Source of the DNA: JAWOLE01 sp963815655
GTDB taxonomy: Bacteria; Acidobacteriota; Thermoanaerobaculia; UBA5066; Gp7-AA6
Length of the DNA stretch: 64,000 bases
Assembly: GCA_963815655.1 (NCBI GenBank)
Contig: CAWFHK010000001.1
Coordinates: 2,232,001 to 2,296,000 of the forward strand
Reading direction: 5' to 3'
Each line of letters starts with the position of its first letter. Within the stretch, counting starts at the first letter, position 1. Positions 17,529-28,876 of the stretch are shown here, in pieces. The notes under the pieces are model-generated. The model made no database searches and was not told where the DNA came from. It saw nothing but the letters and a program-made list of their open reading frames with translations. Made by a program: the position numbers and the translations under genes.

Positions 17529-18461
17529 ATGAATGCTCGGCGCCTGCTTGCGGGTCTCTGCCTGTCGGTCCTCGGTCTCGCGGCCCCCTCTCCCGTTTCC
17601 GGTCTGGCCAACAGGGTCTTCGTCTCCGCCCGCACGGGCAACGACGCCAACACCTGCGACGACGTCAACGCCCCGTGCAAGACTTTCGCCGGCGCGGTCA
17701 CGAAGCTGACTTCCGACGGCGAGGCGATCGTGCTCGACTCGGGCGGCTACGGTCCGGTGACGATCACCCAGGGAATGACGATCGAGGCGCCAGCCGGGGT
17801 GACGGCGTTTGTCCATCCGTCCTCGGGCGACGCGATCACGATCAACGCGCCCGGAGCGACGGTGACGCTGCGGGGGCTGGTCCTGAACGTCGGGACCGGC
17901 AACGGGATCACGGTCAACTCGGTCGGCACTCTCAACGTTGAGAACTGCTTCATCACGCGGTTCAACGCGGGGGTCATGATGCTCTCGGCAGGCCGGCTCA
18001 ACGTGAAAGGAAGCGACATCAAGGCTTGTGCCATCGGAGTCTCCGTTGCGAACAGCAGCGGCCTGGCGCAGGTTTCGGTCGACCATTGCCATCTGGACGG
18101 GAATGCCCAAGGCTACATCGCGTCGACAGTGTCTCCCGGCAGCTCGACGACGACGGCGACCTACACGACAGCGAACAACAATTCCGAAGTCGGCTGGCAC
18201 TTTGGAAGCGGGACAAGCGGGAAGGACGTGCTCAATCTGGAGTCCTGCGCGGGATCGGAAAACGGCATCGACGGACTGATTGGCTTCAGCACGAACGCTC
18301 TGAGCGTCGTGCGTTACTCCAATTGTGTGTTTTCAAACAACGGAGACTTCGGCGTCAAACGCCTGGGCTCCGGGACCTTCGAGACTCGCGGGAACAACAC
18401 GATCACAGGCAACACCTCGGGGCCGAGTTCCGGCACGATCGCGACCTACTCGCCGCTGTAG
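17529..18461 (+). CDS. Secreted right-handed beta-helix protein, array copy A12
   Basis: 310 residues, the last copy. Signal peptide MNARRLLAGLCLSVLGLAA. ARTGNDAN in place of ARSGNDAN. It lacks the Cys after W (GWHFGS), as A1 does. The variable turn is one residue shorter (FNAGVMMLSAG). It ends GTIATYSPL, the least conserved C-terminus. The stop lies 18 nt from the convergent stop of the isochorismatase-like pseudogene, with no obvious terminator between them. Confidence 0.9.
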   Translation: MNARRLLAGLCLSVLGLAAPSPVSGLANRVFVSARTGNDANTCDDVNAPCKTFAGAVTKLTSDGEAIVLDSGGYGPVTITQGMTIEAPAGVTAFVHPSSGDAITINAPGATVTLRGLVLNVGTGNGITVNSVGTLNVENCFITRFNAGVMMLSAGRLNVKGSDIKACAIGVSVANSSGLAQVSVDHCHLDGNAQGYIASTVSPGSSTTTATYTTANNNSEVGWHFGSGTSGKDVLNLESCAGSENGIDGLIGFSTNALSVVRYSNCVFSNNGDFGVKRLGSGTFETRGNNTITGNTSGPSSGTIATYSPL

Positions 18462-18479
18462 CCCCGCTAGCGACCGGAT

Positions 18480-19381
18480 TCAATTCCTGAGGGGACCGGC
18501 GGATCCCGGGAGGACCCGGGTCAGGTCCTCGGACAGGACCGAGGGGCACCAGTAGGTCTCGATGTGCTCGACGACAAGCTCCGTGCCCCGGGCGTGGCTG
18601 ACGTGGGGCCATTTGCGGGGATCGTAGGTCGCGTCCGTCAGGTCGCGGACGAGGACGACGTTCATGCCGAGTTCCACCATCTGGCGGATGCCGAAGGACC
18701 GATTGAGAACGCACTTGTTGGTGTGGACCCCCATGAAGACCACGTTCTTGATCCCCTCCTGCTTCAGGTAGTCGTAGATCTCGACCCCGCTGTCGCTCAC
18801 GCCATCGTAGCCCGTGATGTCGATCGCCGGGTTCTCGCGCGTTCGCAGCTCGAGAGGCGGGCCGATCACCGGATCGTCACAGGGCCAGGGACTGTCGTCG
18901 ATCGGCCACGGCCCTTCCCGCGAAGGGTCGAAGTCGCGGACCGCGGCGATCGGCACGGGGGGCTCCGCGGGCGCGGCCTGCGCTGATCCGCCGGCGGATA
19001 AGGAGTGTCGGCGTAGAAGTCCATCGTGCCGCTCGGCGCGTGGATGATCGTGACGCCGAGGTTCCTGGCGGCGGTCAGGAGCCGGTTCATCCGCGGCGCC
19101 ATGACGGAAATGCGCTGCTCGGAGGAGTGGCAATAGTGGGCGTCCCACATGTCGCACACGATGATCGCCGTCTCGGCGACATTCCAGTGGACGGCGCGCT
19201 CCGCCGGCGCGGGCCGTCCCTTCCCCTTCGCGGACCGGCTGCGCGTGTGAAGGCGCAGCACGCCGGGCACCTTCGGCGCCGTCTTCTCGATCTCCGTCCC
19301 GGAGACGAGGGCCGCGGCCAGGAGGAAGAGGACCGGCGCCGCCGCGATCCGAGAGCGCCCCGCTCGGGCGCGGGCCCTCAC
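18480..19381 (-). pseudogene. Isochorismatase-family cysteine hydrolase, frameshifted
   Basis: GTG start at 19381, overlapping the heparinase stop in a GTGA arrangement. A signal-like segment (APVLFLLAAALVSG) precedes the cysteine-hydrolase fold: TAIIVCDMWDAHYC carries the catalytic-Asp region, and GIKNVVFMGVHTNKCVLNR carries the nucleophile Cys in the usual GVHTNxC context. After DFYADTPY (near 19000) the frame breaks and continues as APAEPPVPIAAVRDFD in another frame, so at least one 1-nt indel lies at about 18985-19005. All catalytic segments survive on both sides, so this may be a recent mutation or a sequence error. It is the last gene of the AsnB-heparinase operon. Confidence 0.8.
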
Positions 19382-21416
19382 CGCGGCGCTCCGGCAAATC
19401 CGGACGAGGCCCGGAAGGAGAGCGCCCAGTCGATCCGGACGGGCAGTCGAAGGCGGGCGGACGCCTTCCAGACGGGCCGTTCCGTCTTGACTCCGTAGGA
19501 GGGAGAAAACCATCCCGACACAGTCTCCCAGAATATCGGAGGGCCGGAGATCTTCTCCAGCCGCACCTCGCCGCCGTCCTCCCACAGGAAGGAGACGGCC
19601 GAGTCCGAGACCTGGGACGGCCGGCTCCCGGGCGCTCCATGGAAGTAGAACTCGATCAGGTGCTCGGCCCTCCCCTCGGCGCGGTCGCGCAGGAAGAGGC
19701 GCGGAGTTCGCCGGTCGAGCTCGAATTCCCGATGGAGAGTCACGGGGTCCTGCAGCCTGCGGTAGCCCGTGTGTCCGGCCTGGAGCAGGTCGCGCTCGGC
19801 GCCGGGCTCGAAACGGACGCCGACCGGGCGCGCGTCGTCATTGAGCGACCAGAGCGCGAGCGCGGACGGAAAGCGATTGATCTCCTGCCCGTCCACGCGG
19901 ATCGTGTTGTGAAACTCAGTCGAGCGGAAGCGGTTGCGCCATTGCGGCGAGGCGGTGTAGACGTACGTGCCGGAGTCCGTCAGCAGCGGCCGCCCCGCCG
20001 CGTGCCACTCGAAGGAGAGGCAGTCGTTGTGGCCGTGGCCGCCGAGCCCGCGGAAGCCGACGGGCCCCGCGTCCACGAAGAGAAAGTTGGCCTGGGAACG
20101 AAGCGTGTAGAAGCCGCTGTCGGCAAAGCCGCGCGAGGCGTCGTCCGGCGTTGCCGGAAGGGCCTCGAAGCGGTCGCGCGCCTCCGGGCCCAGGAGCCAG
20201 AGCGAGTCCTCCCAGAACCGGCCCGCGCGCTCCTTCCACTCGGCTCGGCCGAAGAGCACGGCCCCGGTCGAAAGGAGATAGCGGTGGTCCCGGACGGCGG
20301 TCTCCCCCAGGACGAGGGCCCGGCCGTCGTCGGCGTCTCCCACGACCGGCGAAAGACCCTCCGGCGTCACGTAGGCGTGAACGAACCCGAGCATCGCTTC
20401 GAGCCGGCCGCGGTAGCGCGCGGAGACCGGCCGCCCGGCGGTCTCCAGGAACCGGGCGCCCACGAGGAAGATCTCGAGAACGAGGCGGTGGTAGGCGACG
20501 GAGCCTTCGAAATCCACGCCGTCCTCGTCCACCTGCCGGAGGATCTCCTCCTCGAGCAGGCGCGCGCCCGTCTCGAGCCACCCCTTCCCCGCCGCCGTCC
20601 CGCGGAAGACCGTTCCGCAGGCCACGAGACCGAGCGCGTCGGAGAGGAAGTGGTTTCCGTTGACCTCCCCCATCTCGAGATGCTCGGGGATCCAGAGTCC
20701 GTGGAGGTAGAGCGAGAAGAGGGCCTCTTCGAGGAAGGCCGCCGGGAGGGGCGCGTCGTCCAGCAGGCCGAGGGTCCAGCTCCAGCTCACGGCCCGCAGC
20801 GCGACGTCCATCGCGCAGGCCCAGTTGACTCCCAGGCCGACCGGGTTTGCCCGGATCCACGACCGCACCTGCCGCTCGAATTCCGCGGGAAGGCGCTCGT
20901 CGCGGTCCACGACCCAGCCGCGCCCGAGCGCCGTGAAATGCTGGCCGCGCGACAGCTCCCACGGGACCTTGATGTCGCTTTCGCGATCCGGCTCCACGCA
21001 GTCGATCCGCTCCGAGGGAACCAGGTCCCAGCGGCGGCCGGACTTGAAATCGGCGTGCCAGTCGATGTCGGGTCCGAGAAGCCTGGGGCCGGACCCGAGG
21101 AGATCGAACTCATGGAGGAGGACCTTCTCGACGCGCGAGCGCAGGGCCGCCGCCTCCGCCGCATACGGTCCCCGGTACGCTTCCCGGAGCCGCTCGCGGT
21201 CGCCGGCCGAGAGACGGAACGCGCCGCTCGCCTGGCCGCGCCACAGCTCGAGGAGAGAGGACGCGCCGGCTTCCCGCGCCACGGCGGAGGGGGTCAGGTC
21301 TCGCAGGCGGCGCGCGAAGCGCCGGGAAAAGGCCCTCTTGCGAATCTCCTGGAAGCCGCGGCGCGCCAGGTAGCCGGGGGATTTCCCGGCGGCCCGGCGC
21401 AGGAGCTCGCTCGTCC

Positions 21417-21420
<4 letters not shown>
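19378..21420 (-). CDS. Heparinase II/III family protein (alginate lyase-like)
   Basis: 680 residues from TTG at 21420, whose TTGA overlaps the asnB stop; the longer reading of this frame is antiparallel shadow inside asnB. The N-terminal half is an alpha/alpha toroid (DIDWHADFKSGRRWDLVPSERIDC, WACAMDVALRAVSW, NGNHFLSDALGL). The C-terminal half is the beta-sheet heparinase domain with GGHGHNDCLSFEWHAAGRPLL, the His-containing signature of the family. These enzymes cleave uronate polysaccharides; in surface-polysaccharide loci they may trim or modify the nascent polymer. No signal peptide is evident. Confidence 0.92.
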
Positions 21421-23438
<2,018 letters not shown>

Positions 23439-23459
23439 CAGCCCGGGATCCCCGGCGAT

Positions 23460-25970
23460 TCAGAAGACGAAGCGGCGGGGGAAATAGGCCTGGATGGTCC
23501 CCGGATCCACGCCCGGCCCGGCGCCGATCGACCTCGCGGGGAAGGCGTAGGACAGAAAGTCGGGCCCGTCGAGCGGCAGTTCGGCGGCGACCCCGTTGAT
23601 CGAAATGCTGACATGGACCTGACCCGGCGATCGTAGCACGTAGATGCCCGGCTGATTGTCGACGGGAAACGCGACCGGCTGGAGGTAAGGCAATGGCGAC
23701 AGGCCGGATCCCACCTGGATCGGCTCGCCGTTCTGAAAGAGATTGAGGTAGAGGAGCGGATAATCGAGATAGTAGGCGCGCAGGAACCCGTCCCCCTCCG
23801 GGCCCAGGGTGACGTACTCGATCGCGCCCCAATCGGCCGTTTGCGTCGCATCGGACACGTCCTCCGCGCGCGCCCAGCCGCCGTCGGAGGCCCGCTTCAT
23901 CGTGATGTCGAACGTCGGATCGAGGAGCATCCAGCTCTCGCCGCCGTCGGGCGACGCCTGGATGAGCGCATGGCAGTCATAGTAGTTCGTGTTCATGCAG
24001 ATGGAGAGGCCGCGCGCCGGCAAGCCGAAGTTCATCGCCGCGAGGATGTTCAACAGCGCCTGGCTGTAGTCCGTGCAGAAGGCGGAGACGCCTCCCGCGG
24101 ACCGAACGACCCTCCCCAGCTCCGTCCAGTCAAACGGCAGGTTCGACGCGTCGGCCATGTGCCGGACGTAGTCGACCGCCCAGAGGCCGCTCTCGACCCG
24201 GTGTCCCGGCGATCCGGTCTCGCCCGACACGCGGAAAGAAAAGGTATTCGACACCCAGACTCCCGCCAACCGCGCCGAGACCCTTCCGAAGAGATCGACG
24301 GAGCGGGGAAGCCCGGTGACGAACCGGCGGGTCACGCCGATCGGGCCGCTGTCCTCGAGGTCGTCGCCGCCCGGCTGCGTCCCGATCTCCAGACGATAGG
24401 CATCGGCCAGGTCGGTGGCCGACCACTGGAACGGCAAACCCTCGTCCATGTCCACGCCGGCCTGCGGGGAGACGACCGCGACCGGCGGCGGCGCCGCGAG
24501 CGACGTGAAGGCGATGTCGCTCGAGAGCCACCGCCCGGCGATCTCGGTCCAGAGGCGGGCGTAAAGAACGACAGTGGACGGCAGGCCGGACGACAGATAC
24601 GAAGTGGACAGGATCGGGCCCGTCGACACGAGATCGGCGGCGCCGGGACCGGAGCCGATCACGAGCGCATAGGCCTGCGCGCCGGCGACCGGCGTCCACC
24701 GGAAGGGCCTGGCGAAGTCCACGGACGTGGCGCCCTGGATCGGATAGAGGAACGTGGCGGCGGAGGCGCTCGCCGTAAAGGTGATCCCGGAATGCCGCCA
24801 GACCCCGCCCATCTCCGTGTAGATCCACGCGTACAGCACCTGCCCCGCGGGCACCGACGCCATCGGGTACGTCGTCGCCGGGATCTCGCCCGTGTTGATC
24901 ACGTCTTTGGCGCCCGGCGTCGTCCCGACATACAGGTAATACGCCTGCGCCCCGGCCACCGCCGTCCACTCGAACGGCCGCGAGGTGTCCACGTTGACCG
25001 CGCCGTCGGCCGGATAGAGGAACCTGGCCACCGGCGCCGCCGTGAACGTGATTTCCGAAGACCGCCAGACCCCGCCCATCTCCGTCCAGATCCGCGCGTA
25101 GAGCGCCTGCGCCGCCGGGACCGATTCCATCGGATACGTCGTCGCCAGGGTCTCGCCCGTGTTGATCACGTCATTGGCACCCGACGTCCTCCCGACATAC
25201 AGGTAATACGCCTGCGCCCCGGCCACCGCCGTCCACTCGAACGGCCGCGACGTGTCCACGTTGACCGCGCCATTGGCCGGATACACGAACGCGGCGAGGG
25301 ACGGAGACGCCGCGGTGAAACTGATCTCCGAATACCGCCACACCCCGCCCATCTTCGTCCAGATCCGCGCGTACAGGACCCGGCCCTCCGGCACCGAAAC
25401 CATCGGGTACGTCGTCGCCGGGATCTCGCCCGTGTTGATCACGTCGTGCGCGCCCGGCGTCGTCCCGACATACAGGTAGTACGCCTGCGCCCCGGCCACC
25501 GCCGTCCACTCGAACGGCCGCGTCGAGTCCACGTTGACCGCGCCATCGGCCGGATAAACGAACACGGCCGCCGACAGGGATGCCGCGGTGAACGTGATCT
25601 CCGAGTACCGCCAGAGCCCGCCCAGCTCGGTGTAGATCCGCGCGTACAGCACCCGCCCGGCGGGCACCGACACCATCGGATACGTCGTCGCCGGGATCTC
25701 GCCCGTGTTGATCACGTCGTGCGCGCCCGGCGTCGTCCCGACGTAGAGGTAGTACGCCTGCGCCCCGGCCACCGCCGTCCACTCGAACGGCCGCGTCGAG
25801 TCCGCGTTGACCGCGCCGTCGGCCGGATACACGAACGTGGCGACGGGCGGAGAGGCCGCGAAAGCGGCGGCAACCGCCGGGCCGGCCTTCTGGCCCGCCG
25901 CCAGGCCGCCGGCAAGGAAGAGCCACGCGAGCAGACACGTCCCGCGCGGAACCGACGCTCGCATTGTCAT
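23460..25970 (-). CDS. Secreted protein with six Ig/FN3-like modules and a transglutaminase-like domain
   Basis: 836 residues from the ATG at 25970. The signal peptide contains LLAWLFLAGGLAAGQ. Six modules of about 88-91 residues follow (FVYPADGAVN ... PFEWTAVAGAQAYYLYVG ... ATTYPM ... WRYSEITFTA). The first four are almost identical, the last two divergent. The C-terminal third has a transglutaminase-like triad: AFCTDYSQAL (Cys), YDCHALIQ (His) and LLDPTFD (Asp). The modules may act as spacers or bind polysaccharide, while the Cys-His-Asp domain may crosslink or hydrolyse. Its position between the ligase-like gene and asnB ties it to the polysaccharide locus. Confidence 0.85.
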   Translation of the reverse strand: MTMRASVPRGTCLLAWLFLAGGLAAGQKAGPAVAAAFAASPPVATFVYPADGAVNADSTRPFEWTAVAGAQAYYLYVGTTPGAHDVINTGEIPATTYPMVSVPAGRVLYARIYTELGGLWRYSEITFTAASLSAAVFVYPADGAVNVDSTRPFEWTAVAGAQAYYLYVGTTPGAHDVINTGEIPATTYPMVSVPEGRVLYARIWTKMGGVWRYSEISFTAASPSLAAFVYPANGAVNVDTSRPFEWTAVAGAQAYYLYVGRTSGANDVINTGETLATTYPMESVPAAQALYARIWTEMGGVWRSSEITFTAAPVARFLYPADGAVNVDTSRPFEWTAVAGAQAYYLYVGTTPGAKDVINTGEIPATTYPMASVPAGQVLYAWIYTEMGGVWRHSGITFTASASAATFLYPIQGATSVDFARPFRWTPVAGAQAYALVIGSGPGAADLVSTGPILSTSYLSSGLPSTVVLYARLWTEIAGRWLSSDIAFTSLAAPPPVAVVSPQAGVDMDEGLPFQWSATDLADAYRLEIGTQPGGDDLEDSGPIGVTRRFVTGLPRSVDLFGRVSARLAGVWVSNTFSFRVSGETGSPGHRVESGLWAVDYVRHMADASNLPFDWTELGRVVRSAGGVSAFCTDYSQALLNILAAMNFGLPARGLSICMNTNYYDCHALIQASPDGGESWMLLDPTFDITMKRASDGGWARAEDVSDATQTADWGAIEYVTLGPEGDGFLRAYYLDYPLLYLNLFQNGEPIQVGSGLSPLPYLQPVAFPVDNQPGIYVLRSPGQVHVSISINGVAAELPLDGPDFLSYAFPARSIGAGPGVDPGTIQAYFPRRFVF
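24765..25835 (-). repeat. Four near-identical 264-273 bp direct repeats inside the transglutaminase-like gene
   Basis: The DNA encoding modules 1-4 is almost the same from copy to copy, including third codon positions, for example the recurring block around GGCGAGATCCCGGCGACGAC. This points to recent duplication or gene conversion, and copy number could vary between strains. Confidence 0.8.
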
Positions 25971-26037
25971 CCGCGTCCGAGCGGGGAACCGGCGGAGGGC
26001 AGCTCCCGAGGCGCGGCCGATGCCCTTGTCGCCGCCG

Positions 26038-27420
26038 TCACGCAGGATCCTCCGGAACAGACGTTGCGTAGACACCTCCGGATTCGGGTTTTGTTCGGGA
26101 AGGCAACAGTATAGCAGCGAGACTCAGCGGATACCATAACCAGAGGTCGATGTAGCTGGCCGTGTGGAGCTGCGAGACGGCCGCAAAGGCGACGAGGGCG
26201 GGGGCCATGAAGGACGCGGAAGTCGCGGTCGGGCGAGGGCGCCTCTTTCCCAGCCCCAGAGCCAGGAGAAACGCCCCCAGGAGCAGCAGCGGTCCTCCTC
26301 CCCCGACCTCCGCGGCGATGGCGCACCAGCCGCACCAGGCGTCCCACCCGCACACGGCCCGCCCCGGGACTTTCGCCCGCTCCTTCTCCTCGCTGCGCGC
26401 GTAGACCGCGAACTGCCCGAGCCCGACACCGCGCAGCGGATGTTCCATTGCCAGCCGTCCGGTGCACAGCATGTTCTCGAAGCGGAGCCGGATCGAGTCT
26501 TCGTCCTCCTGCCGCGGCCGGGGCCGCTCGGCCCTCAGGGGGGTCGTCGTCAACCGCGACCACCGGACATGGACGGCGGCCAGGATGCGGCGCCCCGGGT
26601 GCGAGAAACTCGCGAGGATGAGCAGGAGCGCGACCAGTCCCGCCGCCGCCGCCGCCCTCCTTCGGGTCACGAGCCCACGCCTGGCGAGAGCCGCCGCGGC
26701 GACGACACCGACGACGACCGTGTCGGCGTACGCTCCCCACGACACGCTCGCCCCGATGGCGGCGAGCACCAGCGCCAACCCGGCGAGAAGCACAACCCGG
26801 GCGCCCGTATGGACCTTCCGCAGGAGGCCGAGACCCAGGACGAGCACCCACACGAGGTAGCCTCCCATCCACGCCGGTTCCAGGAAGATCGACGTGGGGC
26901 GGACATACCCGAGCGAAGCTTCCAGGCGGAGCGGCTCGCGCTGAAAGGGAACGAGGATCGTCCCGGTCGCCGGCCAGCCGCGCGGGATCCCGAGCACCTG
27001 ATAGAAGGCGAAGAGGGCGACCGCGATCCCGGCGATCACATTGGCCTGGAGGAGGCGTCGGCGGGCCTCTCCCGTGAGATCGAGATGGAGGGCGCAGAAG
27101 AAGAACCCGGTGAGAAGCAGCCAGTGAGCGTAGGAGATCGTGAAGGCGCGGACGGCGAGGAAGTCCGGCCTCGGCGGCAGGAGCACCAGCAAGGGGAGGA
27201 AGACGCAACCGGCCAGGAAGAGCGCCGGCCCCGGCCGCACGCCGTCCGCGATCACCGGCAGGCTCGTCAGGACGAAGAGCGCCGCGCAGACGGTCGCCAG
27301 ACCGAGCGGCTTTCCGAAGGCCTTCGCGACGGGGAAAGCATGGAGCGGCAGCGCGAGGCCGGTCAGGACGAAGAGGAATTGCCGTAAACGCCCGAGCGAC
27401 CTCGATGAACTCAACGACAT
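26038..27420 (-). CDS. O-antigen ligase/polymerase-like (Wzy_C) membrane protein
   Basis: 460 residues with about 10-12 transmembrane segments. The central periplasmic loop contains LEPAWMGGYLVWVL and the RHPLxGVGLGQF-like signature (MEHPLRGVGLGQFAVYA) characteristic of the Wzy_C/O-antigen ligase superfamily, followed by three closing helices. It would polymerise or ligate polysaccharide repeat units in the periplasmic face of the inner membrane. Start taken as ATG 27420; a TTG at 27459 would add 13 residues and neither has a well-spaced ribosome-binding site. It heads the minus-strand polysaccharide gene series. Confidence 0.82.
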   Translation of the reverse strand: MSLSSSRSLGRLRQFLFVLTGLALPLHAFPVAKAFGKPLGLATVCAALFVLTSLPVIADGVRPGPALFLAGCVFLPLLVLLPPRPDFLAVRAFTISYAHWLLLTGFFFCALHLDLTGEARRRLLQANVIAGIAVALFAFYQVLGIPRGWPATGTILVPFQREPLRLEASLGYVRPTSIFLEPAWMGGYLVWVLVLGLGLLRKVHTGARVVLLAGLALVLAAIGASVSWGAYADTVVVGVVAAAALARRGLVTRRRAAAAAGLVALLLILASFSHPGRRILAAVHVRWSRLTTTPLRAERPRPRQEDEDSIRLRFENMLCTGRLAMEHPLRGVGLGQFAVYARSEEKERAKVPGRAVCGWDAWCGWCAIAAEVGGGGPLLLLGAFLLALGLGKRRPRPTATSASFMAPALVAFAAVSQLHTASYIDLWLWYPLSLAAILLPSRTKPESGGVYATSVPEDPA

Positions 27421-27552
27421 CCCTCTTGATCCGATCGCGATTGGGGCCGCGCTGCGCAAGACGCCTCGCGGAGGGTGACCTCAGGGCACGTCGCTACAGT
27501 ACACCAACCGGGAGGAAGAGCGGTCCCGGACGCGAGCTTGTCTAAGGAAACT

Positions 27553-28866
27553 CTAATGCAAGGACTGGCGCCAGGTCTTTCCCCCCTTCATCACGAAGAG
27601 GACTTTCTCGGTGGCGCGGATGTCCCGGAGCGGGTCGCCGGGGACGGCGACGATGTCGGCTTCTTTCCCCTTCTCGAGGGTCCCGATCAGGCTGGAGAGG
27701 CCGAGCAGGTCGGCCGCCGCGGGACCGGCCGCGCGCAGGGCGGCGGCCGGCGACATGCCGAGCCCGGTCATCAGGGCGAACTCGCGCGCCTGGATGCCGT
27801 AGGAAAACGCGGCGTCAGTGCCGAAGGCGATCTTGACGCCGATCTTCAGGGCGCGGCGGAACATGTCGGAGCGGACGGACACGGCGGCCTTCGCCTTCGC
27901 GGCGATGTTCGGCGGAAACTTCGCCTCCGGCCGCACGACCCAGTCCCCGACGAGGAGCGTCGGCACGAGGTACGTCCCCTTCGCCTTCATCAGCGAGAGG
28001 GTTTCGTCGGTCATGAAGGAGCCGTGCTCGATCGAGTCGATGCCCGCCTTGACGGCCGCCCGCGCCGCGAGATCTCCGTGGGCGTGGGCCGCCGTCTTCT
28101 TCCCGAGCCGGTGCGCCTCGTCCACGGCCGCGGCGATCTCCTCGTCGGTCATCTGCGGCACGGAGACCTCGTCGCCAAGCGAGAGAACGCCGCCGGAGAC
28201 GCACATCTTGATGACGTCCGCGCCGTACTTGGCCTGGAGGCGGACCGCCTGCCGGACCTGGTCCGCGCCCGAGGCCTTCCCCTTCTCCGGGCCCCAGTCC
28301 GGGCCGAAGGTGCCGGGAGGAAAGCCCGTCTGATCGCAGTGGCCGCCGGTCGCGCCGATCGGGTACCGCGACACGAGCATCCGTGGCCCCGGCACGTACC
28401 CCTTCGCGATGGCGTTGCGAAGCCCGACGTCCTCGTCGTCGTAAGCGCCGACGTTCCTCACCGTCGTGAAGCCGGCCTCGAGCAGGCGCCTCGCGTTGTT
28501 CCCCGCCATGAGCGCTTCTTCCGCGACGGTGCGGCGCAGGTTCTCGAAAAAGTCGGTCACGTAGTTGTCGCCGGCCTCGAAGGTCAGGTGCGTGTGGGAG
28601 TCGATGAATCCCGGCAGGAGCGTCGCGTCGCCCAGGTCCACGACCGCCGCGCCGGCCGGCACCGGCAGGCCCGATCCCACGTCCTTGATCTTCGAACCTT
28701 CGACGATGACGACCGCGTTCGAGATCGTCGTGTCGGACCGTCCATCGAACATCCGCGCGGCCTTCAGGACCGTCACCGCTGGAGCAGCGGGCACGGTTTG
28801 CGCGAGGAGCGCCGAGACGCCGGCTCCGAAGCACGCCAGGGCCGCGAGGGCCGTCCGTTTCTTCAT
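27553..28866 (-). CDS. Secreted amidohydrolase (metal-dependent, imidazolonepropionase/prolidase-like)
   Basis: 437 residues; signal peptide 1-22 (LAALACFGAGVSALLAQ). Amidohydrolase metal ligands are visible in order: HTH in GFIDSHTHL, the Lys to be carboxylated in DVIKMCVSGG, His in TAAHAHGD, His in SIEHGSFM and Asp in FGTDAAFS. The closest general class is the Xaa-Pro dipeptidase/imidazolonepropionase-related hydrolases, often acting on peptides or cyclic amides. AGGAG lies 4 nt before the ATG. It follows the coiled-coil gene by 10 nt and is probably co-transcribed with it. Confidence 0.9.
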   Translation of the reverse strand: MKKRTALAALACFGAGVSALLAQTVPAAPAVTVLKAARMFDGRSDTTISNAVVIVEGSKIKDVGSGLPVPAGAAVVDLGDATLLPGFIDSHTHLTFEAGDNYVTDFFENLRRTVAEEALMAGNNARRLLEAGFTTVRNVGAYDDEDVGLRNAIAKGYVPGPRMLVSRYPIGATGGHCDQTGFPPGTFGPDWGPEKGKASGADQVRQAVRLQAKYGADVIKMCVSGGVLSLGDEVSVPQMTDEEIAAAVDEAHRLGKKTAAHAHGDLAARAAVKAGIDSIEHGSFMTDETLSLMKAKGTYLVPTLLVGDWVVRPEAKFPPNIAAKAKAAVSVRSDMFRRALKIGVKIAFGTDAAFSYGIQAREFALMTGLGMSPAAALRAAGPAAADLLGLSSLIGTLEKGKEADIVAVPGDPLRDIRATEKVLFVMKGGKTWRQSLH

Positions 28867-28876
28867 GGTTCTCCTG

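Larger units (their letters stand above)
5888..18461 (+). repeat. Tandem array of beta-helix protein genes (12 near-full-length copies, 2 remnants)
   Basis: About 12.6 kb is built from units of roughly 1 kb, each a leader plus one coding sequence, all on the plus strand. Copies are numbered here A1-A12, with remnants r1 (after A2) and r2 (after A8). All share LANRVF after the signal peptide, DSGGYG, the motif DHCHLDGN, YSNC..ANNG, RGNNT and a C-terminal GTIGxFxPM. The array lies between heparinase/isochorismatase-like genes and the bi-domain oxidoreductase, both minus strand, so it interrupts an otherwise colinear polysaccharide locus. Unequal crossing-over is the simplest explanation for copy number and decay. 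Confidence 0.95.

Noticed and set aside
5888..18461. Interpretation as a CRISPR array or integron
   Set aside because: Units are about 1 kb protein-coding genes, not 30-bp repeats with spacers; no integrase or attachment-site core was seen.
27421..27552. Small gene in the gap left of the Wzy-like gene
   Set aside because: Only short unsupported frames; no ribosome-binding site, repeat or structure stands out.
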